DNA from: Candidatus Gastranaerophilales bacterium
Lineage (GTDB): Bacteria; Cyanobacteriota; Vampirovibrionia; Gastranaerophilales; Gastranaerophilaceae
DNA length: 11,059 nucleotides
Direction of reading: 5' to 3'
Assembly (NCBI GenBank): GCA_021199975.1
Contig: JAJQHF010000124.1
Coordinates: forward strand, 1-11,059
Shown: positions 1 through 6,325 of the stretch, piece by piece
How positions within the stretch are numbered: the first letter of the stretch is position 1
Layout: every line of letters begins with the position of its first letter
The notes under the pieces: model-generated
Told to the model about the DNA's origin: nothing
What the model saw: only the letters and a program-made list of their open reading frames with translations
Database searches by the model: none
Position numbers and translations under genes: made by a program

Positions 1-190
1 CAATAAAATATTTATGATATTCATCACAATATCCTTTAACTTTTTTAAAAAGTTCCGCTCTTTTTTCATCTTTTGAAAATATGCCGTCTTCTTGCATATT
101 TTCAAGCGTTTTACCTTGAGGTTGAAGCTCAAACCTTAATGTCTTTGATACAGAATATAAACTATGCAAACTTTCATATAAATTCTTCAT
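1..190 (-). CDS. cas12a: Cas12a (Cpf1)-family CRISPR nuclease, N-terminal fragment cut by window edge
   Basis: Only the first 63 codons are inside the window, read on the minus strand from ATG at 190; the frame is still open at base 1. Residues 12-28 read YSVSKTLRFELQPQGKT. This is the near-invariant opening block of Cas12a: the Acidaminococcus and Francisella enzymes have SKTLRFELIPQGKT at the same distance from the start. It continues with LEN (29-31), DEKRAE (41-46) and a helix ending DEYHKYF (56-62), again in family order and spacing. In Cas12a this segment is the first part of the WED domain followed by the start of REC1. T17 and R19 align with residues near the crRNA 5' handle in known structures. 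The family uses one crRNA to find and cut DNA and also processes its own pre-crRNA. The start is supported by a promoter about 33 bases upstream, though the ribosome site (GGGA) is weak. Whether the RuvC and Nuc domains are intact, and whether this is canonical Cas12a or a diverged relative, cannot be seen here. Confidence 0.86.
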   Translation of the reverse strand, partial: MKNLYESLHSLYSVSKTLRFELQPQGKTLENMQEDGIFSKDEKRAELFKKVKGYCDEYHKYFI

Positions 191-222
191 ACATATCCCA
201 ATATTTTACAAAAAACAAAAAA

Positions 223-250
223 ATTATAACATATTTTCTAAATTAAACAA
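223..250 (-). promoter_or_regulatory. Promoter of the cas12a-like gene
   Basis: On the minus strand there is TTGTTT (250-245), a 16-base spacer, and a perfect TATAAT (228-223) preceded by TG plus one base, i.e. an extended -10. Predicted transcription start is near 216, giving a leader of about 26 bases to the ATG at 190. This is one of the best promoter matches in the window and implies that the nuclease gene is transcribed on its own, away from the ROK kinase. Confidence 0.6.
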
Positions 251-272
251 ATAATTATAAGATTTAATCCGG

Positions 273-281
273 TGTTATATT
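273..281 (+). promoter_or_regulatory. Possible extended -10 promoter for the ROK kinase-holA-holB run
   Basis: TGTTATATT (273-281) fits an extended -10 (TG-n-TATATT, five of six), but no convincing -35 lies upstream. It would give a leader of about 125 bases. The rest of the gap up to 413 is AT-rich and offers only weaker alternatives, such as TATGCT at 372-377. The gene itself has a good ribosome site (AAGGAG, 403-408). Confidence 0.25.
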
Positions 282-413
282 ATACGTATCGGAGCATAAC
301 AAGATACAATATAAATTCTTTTAACAGAAATACTTAATTTTAATCAAAATTTTACGGGTACAACTGATTTTTATGCTATCATTTTTTCAGGCAGTATATT
401 TTAAGGAGTTAAG

Positions 414-1376
414 ATGTCTATAATATCAAAAAAGTATAAAATAGGGGTTGACGTAGGCGGTACAAATGTAAAGGTTGCGCTTGTAGATAAAACGGGAAGT
501 ATCGTATATTCCGATACTGTTCCTACACGTGCTGAAATGGGTTATGAATACACAATTTCAAACATTATTAAAGCTATTCAAAATTTAATGAAGGAATCCA
601 AAACAACAAAAGATTTAATAGACGGAATAGGTTTCGGCTTCCCCGGGCAGATTGACTGTGATAACGGTATAGTAAGGCTTGCGCCTAATATACCGGGGTG
701 GGTTAATATTCCTATTGCTGATATTGTTTCAAAAGAATTTGATATTCCCGTAAAAGTTGATAATGACGTCAGATGTGCCGCTTTAGCCGAATTAAATTAC
801 GGCGCCGGCAAAGGTTCAAAAAATATGATTTGTATTACAGTCGGCACCGGTATAGGTTCAGGTTTAATCATTAACGGAAAATTAGTAAGAGGCGCAAGCA
901 ATGCGGCAGGAGAAATAGGTCACATTAAACTCCAAATAGATAACGGTCCAATTTGCGGCTGCGGTGATACAGGCTGTTTGGAGGCTTTTGCTTCAGGTCC
1001 CGCTATTGTTGCCATGGCAGAAGAATATATTAAGGGCGGAAAATCCACTAAATACAGAGAACTTGCCAACCCTGAAATTACACCGTATATTGTTGCCGAA
1101 GCAGCAAAACAAGGTGACGTAGTGGCAAAAAAAATCTTTGAAATTATAGGAAATTATATCGGTATCGGTTTATCCAGCGTTGTAAACCTTTTAAACCCCG
1201 AAAAAATTGTTATAGGCGGCGGTGTGGCTGATGCGGGAGATTTACTTTTTATTCCGATTAAAAATGCTTTAAAAAAACGTGCAATGCCTATTCAAGGTGC
1301 CGCCGTTGAAGTTGTTCACGCTGAACTCGGCAATACTGCAGGTGTTATTGGTGCAAGTTTATTAATTGAAAATTAA
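414..1376 (+). CDS. ROK-family sugar kinase, probably glucokinase
   Basis: This is a 320-residue cytoplasmic protein of the ROK (repressor, ORF, kinase) family, which phosphorylates glucose or a related hexose with ATP. The N-terminal phosphate loop is DVGGT (13-17). The catalytic Asp is D118 in VDNDVR. The second ATP-binding stretch is TVGTGIGSG (142-150). The ROK zinc motif is complete: GEIGH (166-170, His170) and CGCGDTGCLE (181-190, ligands C181, C183 and C188). There is no N-terminal helix-turn-helix, so it is a kinase and not a ROK repressor. Length is normal for bacterial ROK glucokinases. The ATG at 414 is set by AAGGAG five bases upstream. The stop lies 3 bases before holA, so the two are probably co-transcribed. 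Substrate is inferred from family resemblance; N-acetylmannosamine or fructose kinases of the same family cannot be fully excluded. Confidence 0.9.
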   Translation: MSIISKKYKIGVDVGGTNVKVALVDKTGSIVYSDTVPTRAEMGYEYTISNIIKAIQNLMKESKTTKDLIDGIGFGFPGQIDCDNGIVRLAPNIPGWVNIPIADIVSKEFDIPVKVDNDVRCAALAELNYGAGKGSKNMICITVGTGIGSGLIINGKLVRGASNAAGEIGHIKLQIDNGPICGCGDTGCLEAFASGPAIVAMAEEYIKGGKSTKYRELANPEITPYIVAEAAKQGDVVAKKIFEIIGNYIGIGLSSVVNLLNPEKIVIGGGVADAGDLLFIPIKNALKKRAMPIQGAAVEVVHAELGNTAGVIGASLLIEN

Positions 1377-1379
1377 TTT

Positions 1380-2348
1380 ATGGCTGTTTTTTTATTTTAC
1401 GGACAGGAAGAATATTTATTGGAAAAAGAAATCAAGAAGCTTAAAAATGAGCTTCTTGATGCTTCTTTTATTTCTATGGCTTATAAAGTTTTTGATAATC
1501 CGCAGTTTAATTCATTACTTGAATGTGTTCAATCTTCACCTTTAATGTTTGGCAATACACTCAGTATTATTTACCTTGATAAGTATTTAACAGGTAATAA
1601 ATTGAGCCTTGATGATAAGCAGATTGAATGTCTTGATTCCGCCTTATCTTGTATAAATCCTTCCGTTAATATTATTTTTGTCTGTAAAATTGCAAGAGAT
1701 GAAAATAAAAAGCCTGATTCTAGAAAAAAGTTTTATAAAACTTTATCAAAATATTCTCAAGTCCGTGAGTTCGCTCAATTTAAAACCTATCAAAAGGAAT
1801 TAAATTCCCAAATATCCAAAATGGCACAAGAAAAAGATTTGAGTATAAATTCCGCCGCTGTTTCTTTATTAATCGAGCAATTGGGTGCTAATCTTACTTT
1901 AATCGATTCTGAACTTGAAAAACTCAAAACAGCCGTTCATCCTGATAAAATTATAAGTCCTGAAGCCGTAAAGAAATACTGCACTTCATCAGAAGATATC
2001 TTTATTCTTGCCGACTTAATTATTCAGGAAAACAAAAATGAAATACTTAAACAGTACAGTCTCTTAACAGAAAAAAGACACCCCCTTGAAATATTCTCCG
2101 TTTTACAAAGTAATTTTCAGCGGTTTATTTTTATAAAAAACTATGAGAAAAAAATGAGTGCCAAAGATATTTCTCTTAAATTAAAACTTCATGAATATAT
2201 AATTATAAAAACTCAAGAAAAATTAAGAAAAACATCTCTTGATAAATTAATTCAAATAAGAGAAAATTTAATTAAAGCTGAATATAAAATAAAAACAGGA
2301 CAGTCTATAGCAGGTAATACCGTTCTTGAATTAGCATTGTTGAGTTAG
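1380..2348 (+). CDS. holA: DNA polymerase III subunit delta (clamp loader)
   Basis: The 322-residue product resembles HolA, the clamp-loader subunit that opens the beta sliding clamp. The start FLFYGQEEYLLEKEI (4-18) is the family's opening strand-loop-helix, equivalent to the diverged P-loop of an AAA+ fold that does not bind ATP. A long middle domain leads to the all-helical collar domain at the C-terminus, ending with KAEYKIKTGQSIAGNTVLEL (298-317), which matches the family's 'D-K-K-G' helix and final collar helix. Length is slightly below the usual 330-345. There is no clear Shine-Dalgarno sequence. The ATG lies 3 bases after the ROK kinase stop and the gene ends 1 base before holB, so translational coupling is likely. 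Sequence conservation in HolA is low in general, so the call rests on the two ends plus the holB neighbour. Confidence 0.88.
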   Translation: MAVFLFYGQEEYLLEKEIKKLKNELLDASFISMAYKVFDNPQFNSLLECVQSSPLMFGNTLSIIYLDKYLTGNKLSLDDKQIECLDSALSCINPSVNIIFVCKIARDENKKPDSRKKFYKTLSKYSQVREFAQFKTYQKELNSQISKMAQEKDLSINSAAVSLLIEQLGANLTLIDSELEKLKTAVHPDKIISPEAVKKYCTSSEDIFILADLIIQENKNEILKQYSLLTEKRHPLEIFSVLQSNFQRFIFIKNYEKKMSAKDISLKLKLHEYIIIKTQEKLRKTSLDKLIQIRENLIKAEYKIKTGQSIAGNTVLELALLS

Positions 2349-2349
2349 T

Positions 2350-3297
2350 ATGAACCATATTTTAGATAAAAAATATTCATATTTATGTAATTTCTTTAAA
2401 GAAGCTGTATCGCAAAACAGATTATTTCATTCTTTAATTTTTTACGGAAGCGGCAGTTATATTCAATATGCAATGGCATTGGAATTGGCAAGACAGCTTA
2501 ATTGCCTTGAAGATAAAAGTGAAAATTGCCAATGCCGTAACTGCAAATGGATAAGGGAAAACAAACACCCTGCCGTTATGACAATATCAAAAATTGATAA
2601 TAAAACAGACTCCAGTAAAACTGTTATATCCGAAGAACAAATAAATACGATTCTTAATAATCTCGTCAGTTCTTCCGATTACCACAGAGTGTTTATATTT
2701 TGTGATGCTGAAGTAAAAACACTATCCGATATTAAGTATTCGGAATATGAAGAATTTAAAGAAACCGGATTTAGTACCCCTCAAGAAGGAAGTGATAATA
2801 AAATTTGGTGTCCGTCGGGAATAAATAAAGATTGTTTTTCGATTGTAGCCGCAAATTCTATGTTGAAATCTATAGAAGAACCTTTTTCAAACGTTACTTT
2901 TATCTTTCTGACACAAAATAAAGATGATTTACTCCAAACTATAGTTTCACGTTCACAGGCATTTTTTATGCCCGATACAAAATCTTTAAACTACAACACG
3001 GATTTTTTCCGAAAATATTTTAAAAATTATCCTGAATTTAATAAAGATAACGCATTGGACTTTGCACAGACTCTTCTTTCTTACCAAACGGAAAATAATC
3101 TTGCGCCTGTTTATATTTTAGACTGCATACAATACTTTCTCGCCGAATGCTTAAAAAACAATTACAATAATTCTGTTATTGTGAGTAAAATATATAAAGA
3201 TATAAAAAAAACCGAAGACTCAAAGAAAATGCTTAAAGCATACATAAAAGAACAATCAATATATGAAGATTTAGCATTTTACTTTACAAAATTTTGA
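2350..3297 (+). CDS. holB: DNA polymerase III subunit delta' (clamp loader), with internal insertion
   Basis: This 315-residue AAA+ protein is the non-ATPase delta' subunit of the clamp loader. The P-loop position reads GSGSY (33-37) and lacks GKT, as expected for delta'. A four-cysteine zinc site follows (C52, C60, C62, C65). The Walker-B-like strand is VFIFCDAE (114-121). The helix normally just after it, here AANSMLKSIEEP (167-178), carries the family's N-LLK-LEEP signature. Sensor strand and arginine-finger region are TFIFLTQN (183-190) and VSRSQAF (199-205), with SRS in place of SRC. Between residues about 122 and 163 there is an insertion of roughly 40 acidic and polar residues where typical proteins have about six. 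The C-terminal collar domain appears present. ATG lies 1 base after holA. About 60 bases separate it from the next gene. Confidence 0.87.
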   Translation: MNHILDKKYSYLCNFFKEAVSQNRLFHSLIFYGSGSYIQYAMALELARQLNCLEDKSENCQCRNCKWIRENKHPAVMTISKIDNKTDSSKTVISEEQINTILNNLVSSSDYHRVFIFCDAEVKTLSDIKYSEYEEFKETGFSTPQEGSDNKIWCPSGINKDCFSIVAANSMLKSIEEPFSNVTFIFLTQNKDDLLQTIVSRSQAFFMPDTKSLNYNTDFFRKYFKNYPEFNKDNALDFAQTLLSYQTENNLAPVYILDCIQYFLAECLKNNYNNSVIVSKIYKDIKKTEDSKKMLKAYIKEQSIYEDLAFYFTKF

Positions 3298-3330
3298 AAA
3301 AACAGCAATTTTATAAGTTCTTTTGTTTTA

Positions 3331-3336
3331 TATAAT
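3331..3336 (+). promoter_or_regulatory. -10 box for the small gene at 3357
   Basis: A perfect TATAAT lies 20 bases before the ATG at 3357, with no strong -35 behind it. A start of transcription near 3343 would leave the ribosome site AAAGG (3345-3348 region) in a leader of about 14 bases. It would also exclude the TTG at 3336 as a start codon. Confidence 0.4.
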
Positions 3337-3356
3337 TGAGAATAAAGGTAAGATTA

Positions 3357-3593
3357 ATGATAATAGGCAGAAGTTTTATGTGTAAAATAGCGAGAAACAA
3401 TTCGGGGAAAGCTACTCAAGTAATTCCCGAATATACAGCTTTACAACAAGAAGCCTGCCAAAAATTATCTGAAAATTTGGCTGAATTACAAAAATTTACC
3501 GAACAAGAACTTCCTCATACAATTATCTCACAACAAAATGCAACAGAGGGACTTGAACAACTGGCAAAAAATCTAAAATGCTTGGTTAAATAG
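3357..3593 (+). CDS. Small protein of unknown function (78 residues)
   Basis: I do not recognise this protein. From the ATG at 3357 it is 78 residues: a basic N-terminus (R5, K10, R13, K18), then a helical, Gln/Glu/Leu-rich stretch (about 25-75) that could pair as a short coiled coil (LQQEACQKLSENLAELQKF, 29-47). It has two cysteines spaced far apart (C9 and C34) plus C75, and no signal peptide or membrane segment. The start is chosen because AAAGG sits about 9 bases upstream and a TATAAT box 20 bases upstream; a later ATG at 3378 (MCKIAR) is possible. An upstream TTG at 3336 overlaps the -10 box and is unlikely. It stands between holB and an amidase gene, with gaps of 59 and 37 bases. Base composition matches its neighbours. 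Confidence 0.6.
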   Translation: MIIGRSFMCKIARNNSGKATQVIPEYTALQQEACQKLSENLAELQKFTEQELPHTIISQQNATEGLEQLAKNLKCLVK

Positions 3594-3595
3594 GT

Positions 3596-3624
3596 TTGAT
3601 TAGAAGTTTATTTTGTACTACAAT
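3596..3624 (+). promoter_or_regulatory. Promoter giving a probable leaderless start for the amidase gene
   Basis: TTGATT (3596-3601), a 17-base spacer and TACAAT (3619-3624) fit a sigma-70-type promoter (four of six and five of six). The expected transcription start falls at about 3631, which is the A of the ATG. There is no Shine-Dalgarno sequence before this ATG, in line with a leaderless message. Confidence 0.45.
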
Positions 3625-3630
3625 TTTGAT

Positions 3631-4440
3631 ATGAAAATCAAATTGCTTATAGTGCAATTGGAAGCAGTTGCAGGAAATATAGATAAAAACATAGAAAAAG
3701 TTAATTCACTTCTTGAAAAAAGTAATTATTCCTCTGCCGATTTGATTATATTACCGGAATTATGGACTACAGGCTGGGATTGCGCCGAATTTAACAAAGT
3801 ATCTGAGGAATTATATTCATCTAAAACTTATAAGTTTATAAAAGAAATTGCGGTTAAATACAATTCCAATATTATCGGCGGCAGTGCAATTCTTAGAAAA
3901 GAAGGCGAAAAAGACCGAAATACCTGTATTATTACAGACAGAAAAGGCTCTTTAATTGCTTATTATGATAAATATCATCTTTTTTCACACAGAGGACAGT
4001 CAGAGGGAACCTACCTTGAAGAAGGAAATACCGCTCTTCTTGTAAATACAGATATAGGAAAAATAGGGATATCTGTTTGTTATGATATCCGCTTCCCTGA
4101 AATGTTTAGATTATATGCTTTTAATAATTCCGATTTTATGGTTAATATGGCTGCTTGGCCGAAATCTTTTATTGATGAATATATCACACTTTCAAAAACA
4201 AGAGCAATAGAAAATCAAACCTTCTTTATATCCTGCTGCTTAACAGGAAAAATAAATGAAATGTTTTACTTTTCGGGAAATTCTATGGTATGTGATTACA
4301 AAGGCAGAATAATTGCAAGCCTTAAAGAAGAAGAACAAGTTTTATCAGCTGAAATAGATTTAGATGAAATGAAACAATACAGAGAACAAATGCCTATTTT
4401 AAAAGATACAAAATTAAAATATCAATTAACGGAGAAATGA
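3631..4440 (+). CDS. Carbon-nitrogen hydrolase (nitrilase superfamily), omega-amidase-like
   Basis: This 269-residue cytoplasmic protein belongs to the nitrilase superfamily, which hydrolyses C-N bonds of amides. The catalytic triad is visible: E43 in LPELWTTGW (41-49), K114 in YYDKYHLFS (111-119) and C150 in SVCYDIRFPE (148-157). YDKYHLF and CYDIRFPE resemble the Nit2/YafV/MtnU branch (omega-amidases acting on alpha-ketoglutaramate or alpha-ketosuccinamate), so metabolite repair or transamination salvage is the best guess. The end of the fold (AEIDLDEMKQYREQMPI, 240-256) also matches that branch. Length is normal. Start is the ATG at 3631: it removes a TTG-initiated extension (3613) that would begin before the predicted transcription start. 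The TGA stop shares its last base with the dacB start codon, so the two form an operon. The exact substrate is not shown by sequence. Confidence 0.85.
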   Translation: MKIKLLIVQLEAVAGNIDKNIEKVNSLLEKSNYSSADLIILPELWTTGWDCAEFNKVSEELYSSKTYKFIKEIAVKYNSNIIGGSAILRKEGEKDRNTCIITDRKGSLIAYYDKYHLFSHRGQSEGTYLEEGNTALLVNTDIGKIGISVCYDIRFPEMFRLYAFNNSDFMVNMAAWPKSFIDEYITLSKTRAIENQTFFISCCLTGKINEMFYFSGNSMVCDYKGRIIASLKEEEQVLSAEIDLDEMKQYREQMPILKDTKLKYQLTEK

Positions 4441-5804
4441 TGAAAAATTTATTTAAAACTTTAATTTTATTAGTAATTTTTATGTTCAGTATTAATTCAA
4501 GTTTTGCTTTTTCGGCAGTAAAACTTGATAAATTGTTAAAGAAAACCGATTTAAACGAAACCGCAACCGTGGCAATTTCAATCAGGAATGCAGATAATAA
4601 TGCCGTTATATTTGAACAAAATCAAAAAAAACTTCTTCATCCTGCTTCCTCATTAAAGGTTTTTACCGCTTACCCCTCGTTAGAAGTTTTAGGTTATGAT
4701 TACTACTTTAAAACACAATTTTATAAAGATTCTTCAAATAACTTATATATAAAGTTGGGAGCAGACCCTTTGCTTACCTCAGCTCAATTAAAACAAGCCG
4801 TACTGAAAATAAAAGAACAGGGATGTAAATCATTTAAAAATTTATATATAGATGACAGCATAATTGATAAAAAAGAATTTGCCCCCGGCTGGATGTGGGA
4901 TGATGTTATTAATCCTTATACTCCGAAAGTAAGTTCTTATAATTTAGACAAAAATACAGTAAAAGTTAATTTGACACAAACCTCCGATAACGCAATATCA
5001 GCTTCCGTTAAATCGAGTTATCCCATATCTGTTATAAGCGTGGTAAATTCAAGCGCTAAAAATGAGTATCTTGATATAAATCGTTATAATTGGCTTAATC
5101 CTGATGTTGTGGAAATATACGGAAATATTAAATCTGCCAAAACCGTTGAAATTCCTGTCAGCAATATGAGAAGATATTTTATTCACACCCTGTCAAAAGC
5201 GTTGGAAGATAACGGTATTTCTGTTTCGGGAACTTCATTTGCTTCAAAACTGGTGCCGAATAATGCTGAATTAATAGAAGAAATATCTAATCCCATAATA
5301 AATGCAGTTCCTCTTATTCTGCAAAACAGCAATAATTTAATGGCAGAATCTATATATAAACTTGCTTCTGCTCAAAAATATACGGCAACGGGAAGTGATG
5401 AACTTTCTACTTTAATGTTTAAAGAATTTTATCAAAAAAACGGAATCAACACAGAATCAATAATTGTGAAAGACGGCTGTGGCGTTTCAAGAAACAATCT
5501 TGTTTCCGTAGATTGGATGACGGCTGCTTTAAATATGCTTTATAAAATGAAAGATTTTGAAAAGTTTCAAGATAACATGGCGCAACCCGGCGACGGCACT
5601 TTATTAAACAGATTGCTTGATTTAAGAGGAGATGTTTGGCTTAAAACCGGTTCTTTATCCAATATAAGCGCTATCACCGGTTTTGTTAAATCTCAAGACG
5701 GACATACTTATTCTGTTGCTATATTAATTCAAAACTTTAATCAGCCTCAAGCTGACATCAAAAAATTTGAAGATGAAATAATTAATATAATATATAATCG
5801 ATAG
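4440..5804 (+). CDS. dacB: PBP4-type D-alanyl-D-alanine carboxypeptidase/endopeptidase (peptidase family S13)
   Basis: This is a 454-residue exported penicillin-binding protein that removes the terminal D-Ala of peptidoglycan peptides or cuts cross-links. A signal peptide occupies residues 1-23: K2 and K6, a hydrophobic core at 8-16, and likely cleavage after SFA (21-23). The three active-site motifs are intact: SSLK (S70, K73) within HPASSLK, SNN (297-299) and KTG (402-404). GWMWDD (150-155), typical of the S13 inserted domain, is present. Length is in the usual range. The ATG at 4440 is preferred over the in-frame ATG at 4437 because the ribosome site GGAG (4431-4434) then sits 5 bases away instead of 2. 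It follows the amidase with a 1-base overlap and should be translated with it. It is probably periplasmic or attached outside the inner membrane. Confidence 0.93.
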   Translation: MKNLFKTLILLVIFMFSINSSFAFSAVKLDKLLKKTDLNETATVAISIRNADNNAVIFEQNQKKLLHPASSLKVFTAYPSLEVLGYDYYFKTQFYKDSSNNLYIKLGADPLLTSAQLKQAVLKIKEQGCKSFKNLYIDDSIIDKKEFAPGWMWDDVINPYTPKVSSYNLDKNTVKVNLTQTSDNAISASVKSSYPISVISVVNSSAKNEYLDINRYNWLNPDVVEIYGNIKSAKTVEIPVSNMRRYFIHTLSKALEDNGISVSGTSFASKLVPNNAELIEEISNPIINAVPLILQNSNNLMAESIYKLASAQKYTATGSDELSTLMFKEFYQKNGINTESIIVKDGCGVSRNNLVSVDWMTAALNMLYKMKDFEKFQDNMAQPGDGTLLNRLLDLRGDVWLKTGSLSNISAITGFVKSQDGHTYSVAILIQNFNQPQADIKKFEDEIINIIYNR

Positions 5805-5826
5805 GTATGTAAATTCAGGTAATTTT

Positions 5827-5873
5827 AAAAACCTTCTTTAATCTTATATTTATTATGTTTAAAGGAGGTTTTT
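5827..5873 (+). promoter_or_regulatory. Hairpin covering the dfx ribosome-binding site (also possible terminator of dacB)
   Basis: AAAAACCTTCTTTAA (5827-5841) pairs with TTAAAGGAGGTTTTT (5859-5873) over 15 base pairs with a single G-U, around a 17-base loop. The 3' arm contains the whole dfx Shine-Dalgarno sequence AAAGGAGG (5861-5868) and ends on the base before the ATG at 5874. Shape and A-tract/T-tract ends also look like an intrinsic terminator for transcripts leaving dacB. The pairing is directly visible; the regulatory role is inferred. Confidence 0.6.
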
Positions 5874-6275
5874 ATGTCTGAACGTATGGAATTATATAAG
5901 TGTAATGTATGCGGAAATATAGTTGAGGTAATAAATTCGGGAGAAGGTCAGCTTGTTTGCTGCTCTGTTCCCATGGAACTGCTCGAAGAGCATTCAAATG
6001 ACGATAATGCAAATGAAAAACATGTTCCCATTATTACTATAGAAGGAGAGAATAAAATAATAAGAGTAGGTTCTATTCCTCATCCTATGGAAAAAAATCA
6101 TTATATTATATTTATAGAAGCAGTTTCGCCCGATAAAAAATATTTAAAACGTAAATATTTGCAACCCGAAGAAGAACCTAAAACGGAGTTAAGACAAAAT
6201 TGCAATTATGACAGCTTCACCGCCCGTGAACTTTGTAACATTCACGGCTTATGGGTTTCTAAAACCGCTGATTAA
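5874..6275 (+). CDS. dfx: Desulfoferrodoxin (two-iron superoxide reductase)
   Basis: This 133-residue cytoplasmic enzyme reduces superoxide to hydrogen peroxide without making oxygen, taking electrons usually from rubredoxin. It serves oxygen defence in anaerobes. The N-terminal desulforedoxin domain has all four iron ligands: C10 and C13 (KCNVC) and C29 and C30 (VCC). The catalytic neelaredoxin domain has the EKH motif (48-50, with H50), H70 (SIPHPM), H76 (KNHYI), and the closing C121 and H124 in LCNIHGLW. So the full His4-Cys centre is intact and the conserved Glu/Lys of the substrate loop are present. Start ATG 5874 follows a strong AAAGGAGG. Translation may be limited by the hairpin that contains this site. 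No rubredoxin or rubrerythrin gene is in the window. Confidence 0.95.
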   Translation: MSERMELYKCNVCGNIVEVINSGEGQLVCCSVPMELLEEHSNDDNANEKHVPIITIEGENKIIRVGSIPHPMEKNHYIIFIEAVSPDKKYLKRKYLQPEEEPKTELRQNCNYDSFTARELCNIHGLWVSKTAD

Positions 6276-6288
6276 AAATCTGAACATT

Positions 6289-6313
6289 CCGCAAAGGTTT
6301 ATTGCCTTTGCGG
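6289..6313. terminator. Stem-loop between convergent dfx and gltA-like genes
   Basis: CCGCAAAGG (6289-6297) and CCTTTGCGG (6305-6313) form a perfect 9-bp stem with a 7-base loop in the 50-base gap between two convergent stop codons. Thymine runs lie 13 or more bases beyond the stem on the plus strand and about 9 beyond it on the minus strand, so it is not a textbook intrinsic terminator. It may still end or protect both transcripts. Confidence 0.55.
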
Positions 6314-6325
6314 GAAGTAACAAAT

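Noticed and set aside
191..413. CRISPR repeat or tracrRNA-like anti-repeat next to cas12a
   Set aside because: No GTAGAT-ending stem-loop or repeated unit of 20 or more bases is visible on either strand.
414..1376. ROK transcriptional repressor (NagC/XylR type)
   Set aside because: No N-terminal helix-turn-helix; the protein begins directly at the kinase phosphate loop.
3336..3356. TTG start extending the small gene by 7 residues
   Set aside because: The TTG overlaps the TATAAT box, so it would lie before the transcription start; ATG 3357 has a ribosome site.
3613..3630. TTG start extending the amidase by 6 residues
   Set aside because: It lies between the -35 and -10 boxes of the predicted promoter, and the nitrilase fold begins normally at MKIKLLIVQ.
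5786..5798. Overlapping TATAAT boxes at the end of dacB as a dfx promoter
   Set aside because: No -35 at an acceptable distance, and such boxes arise easily in AT-rich coding sequence; kept only as a weak possibility.
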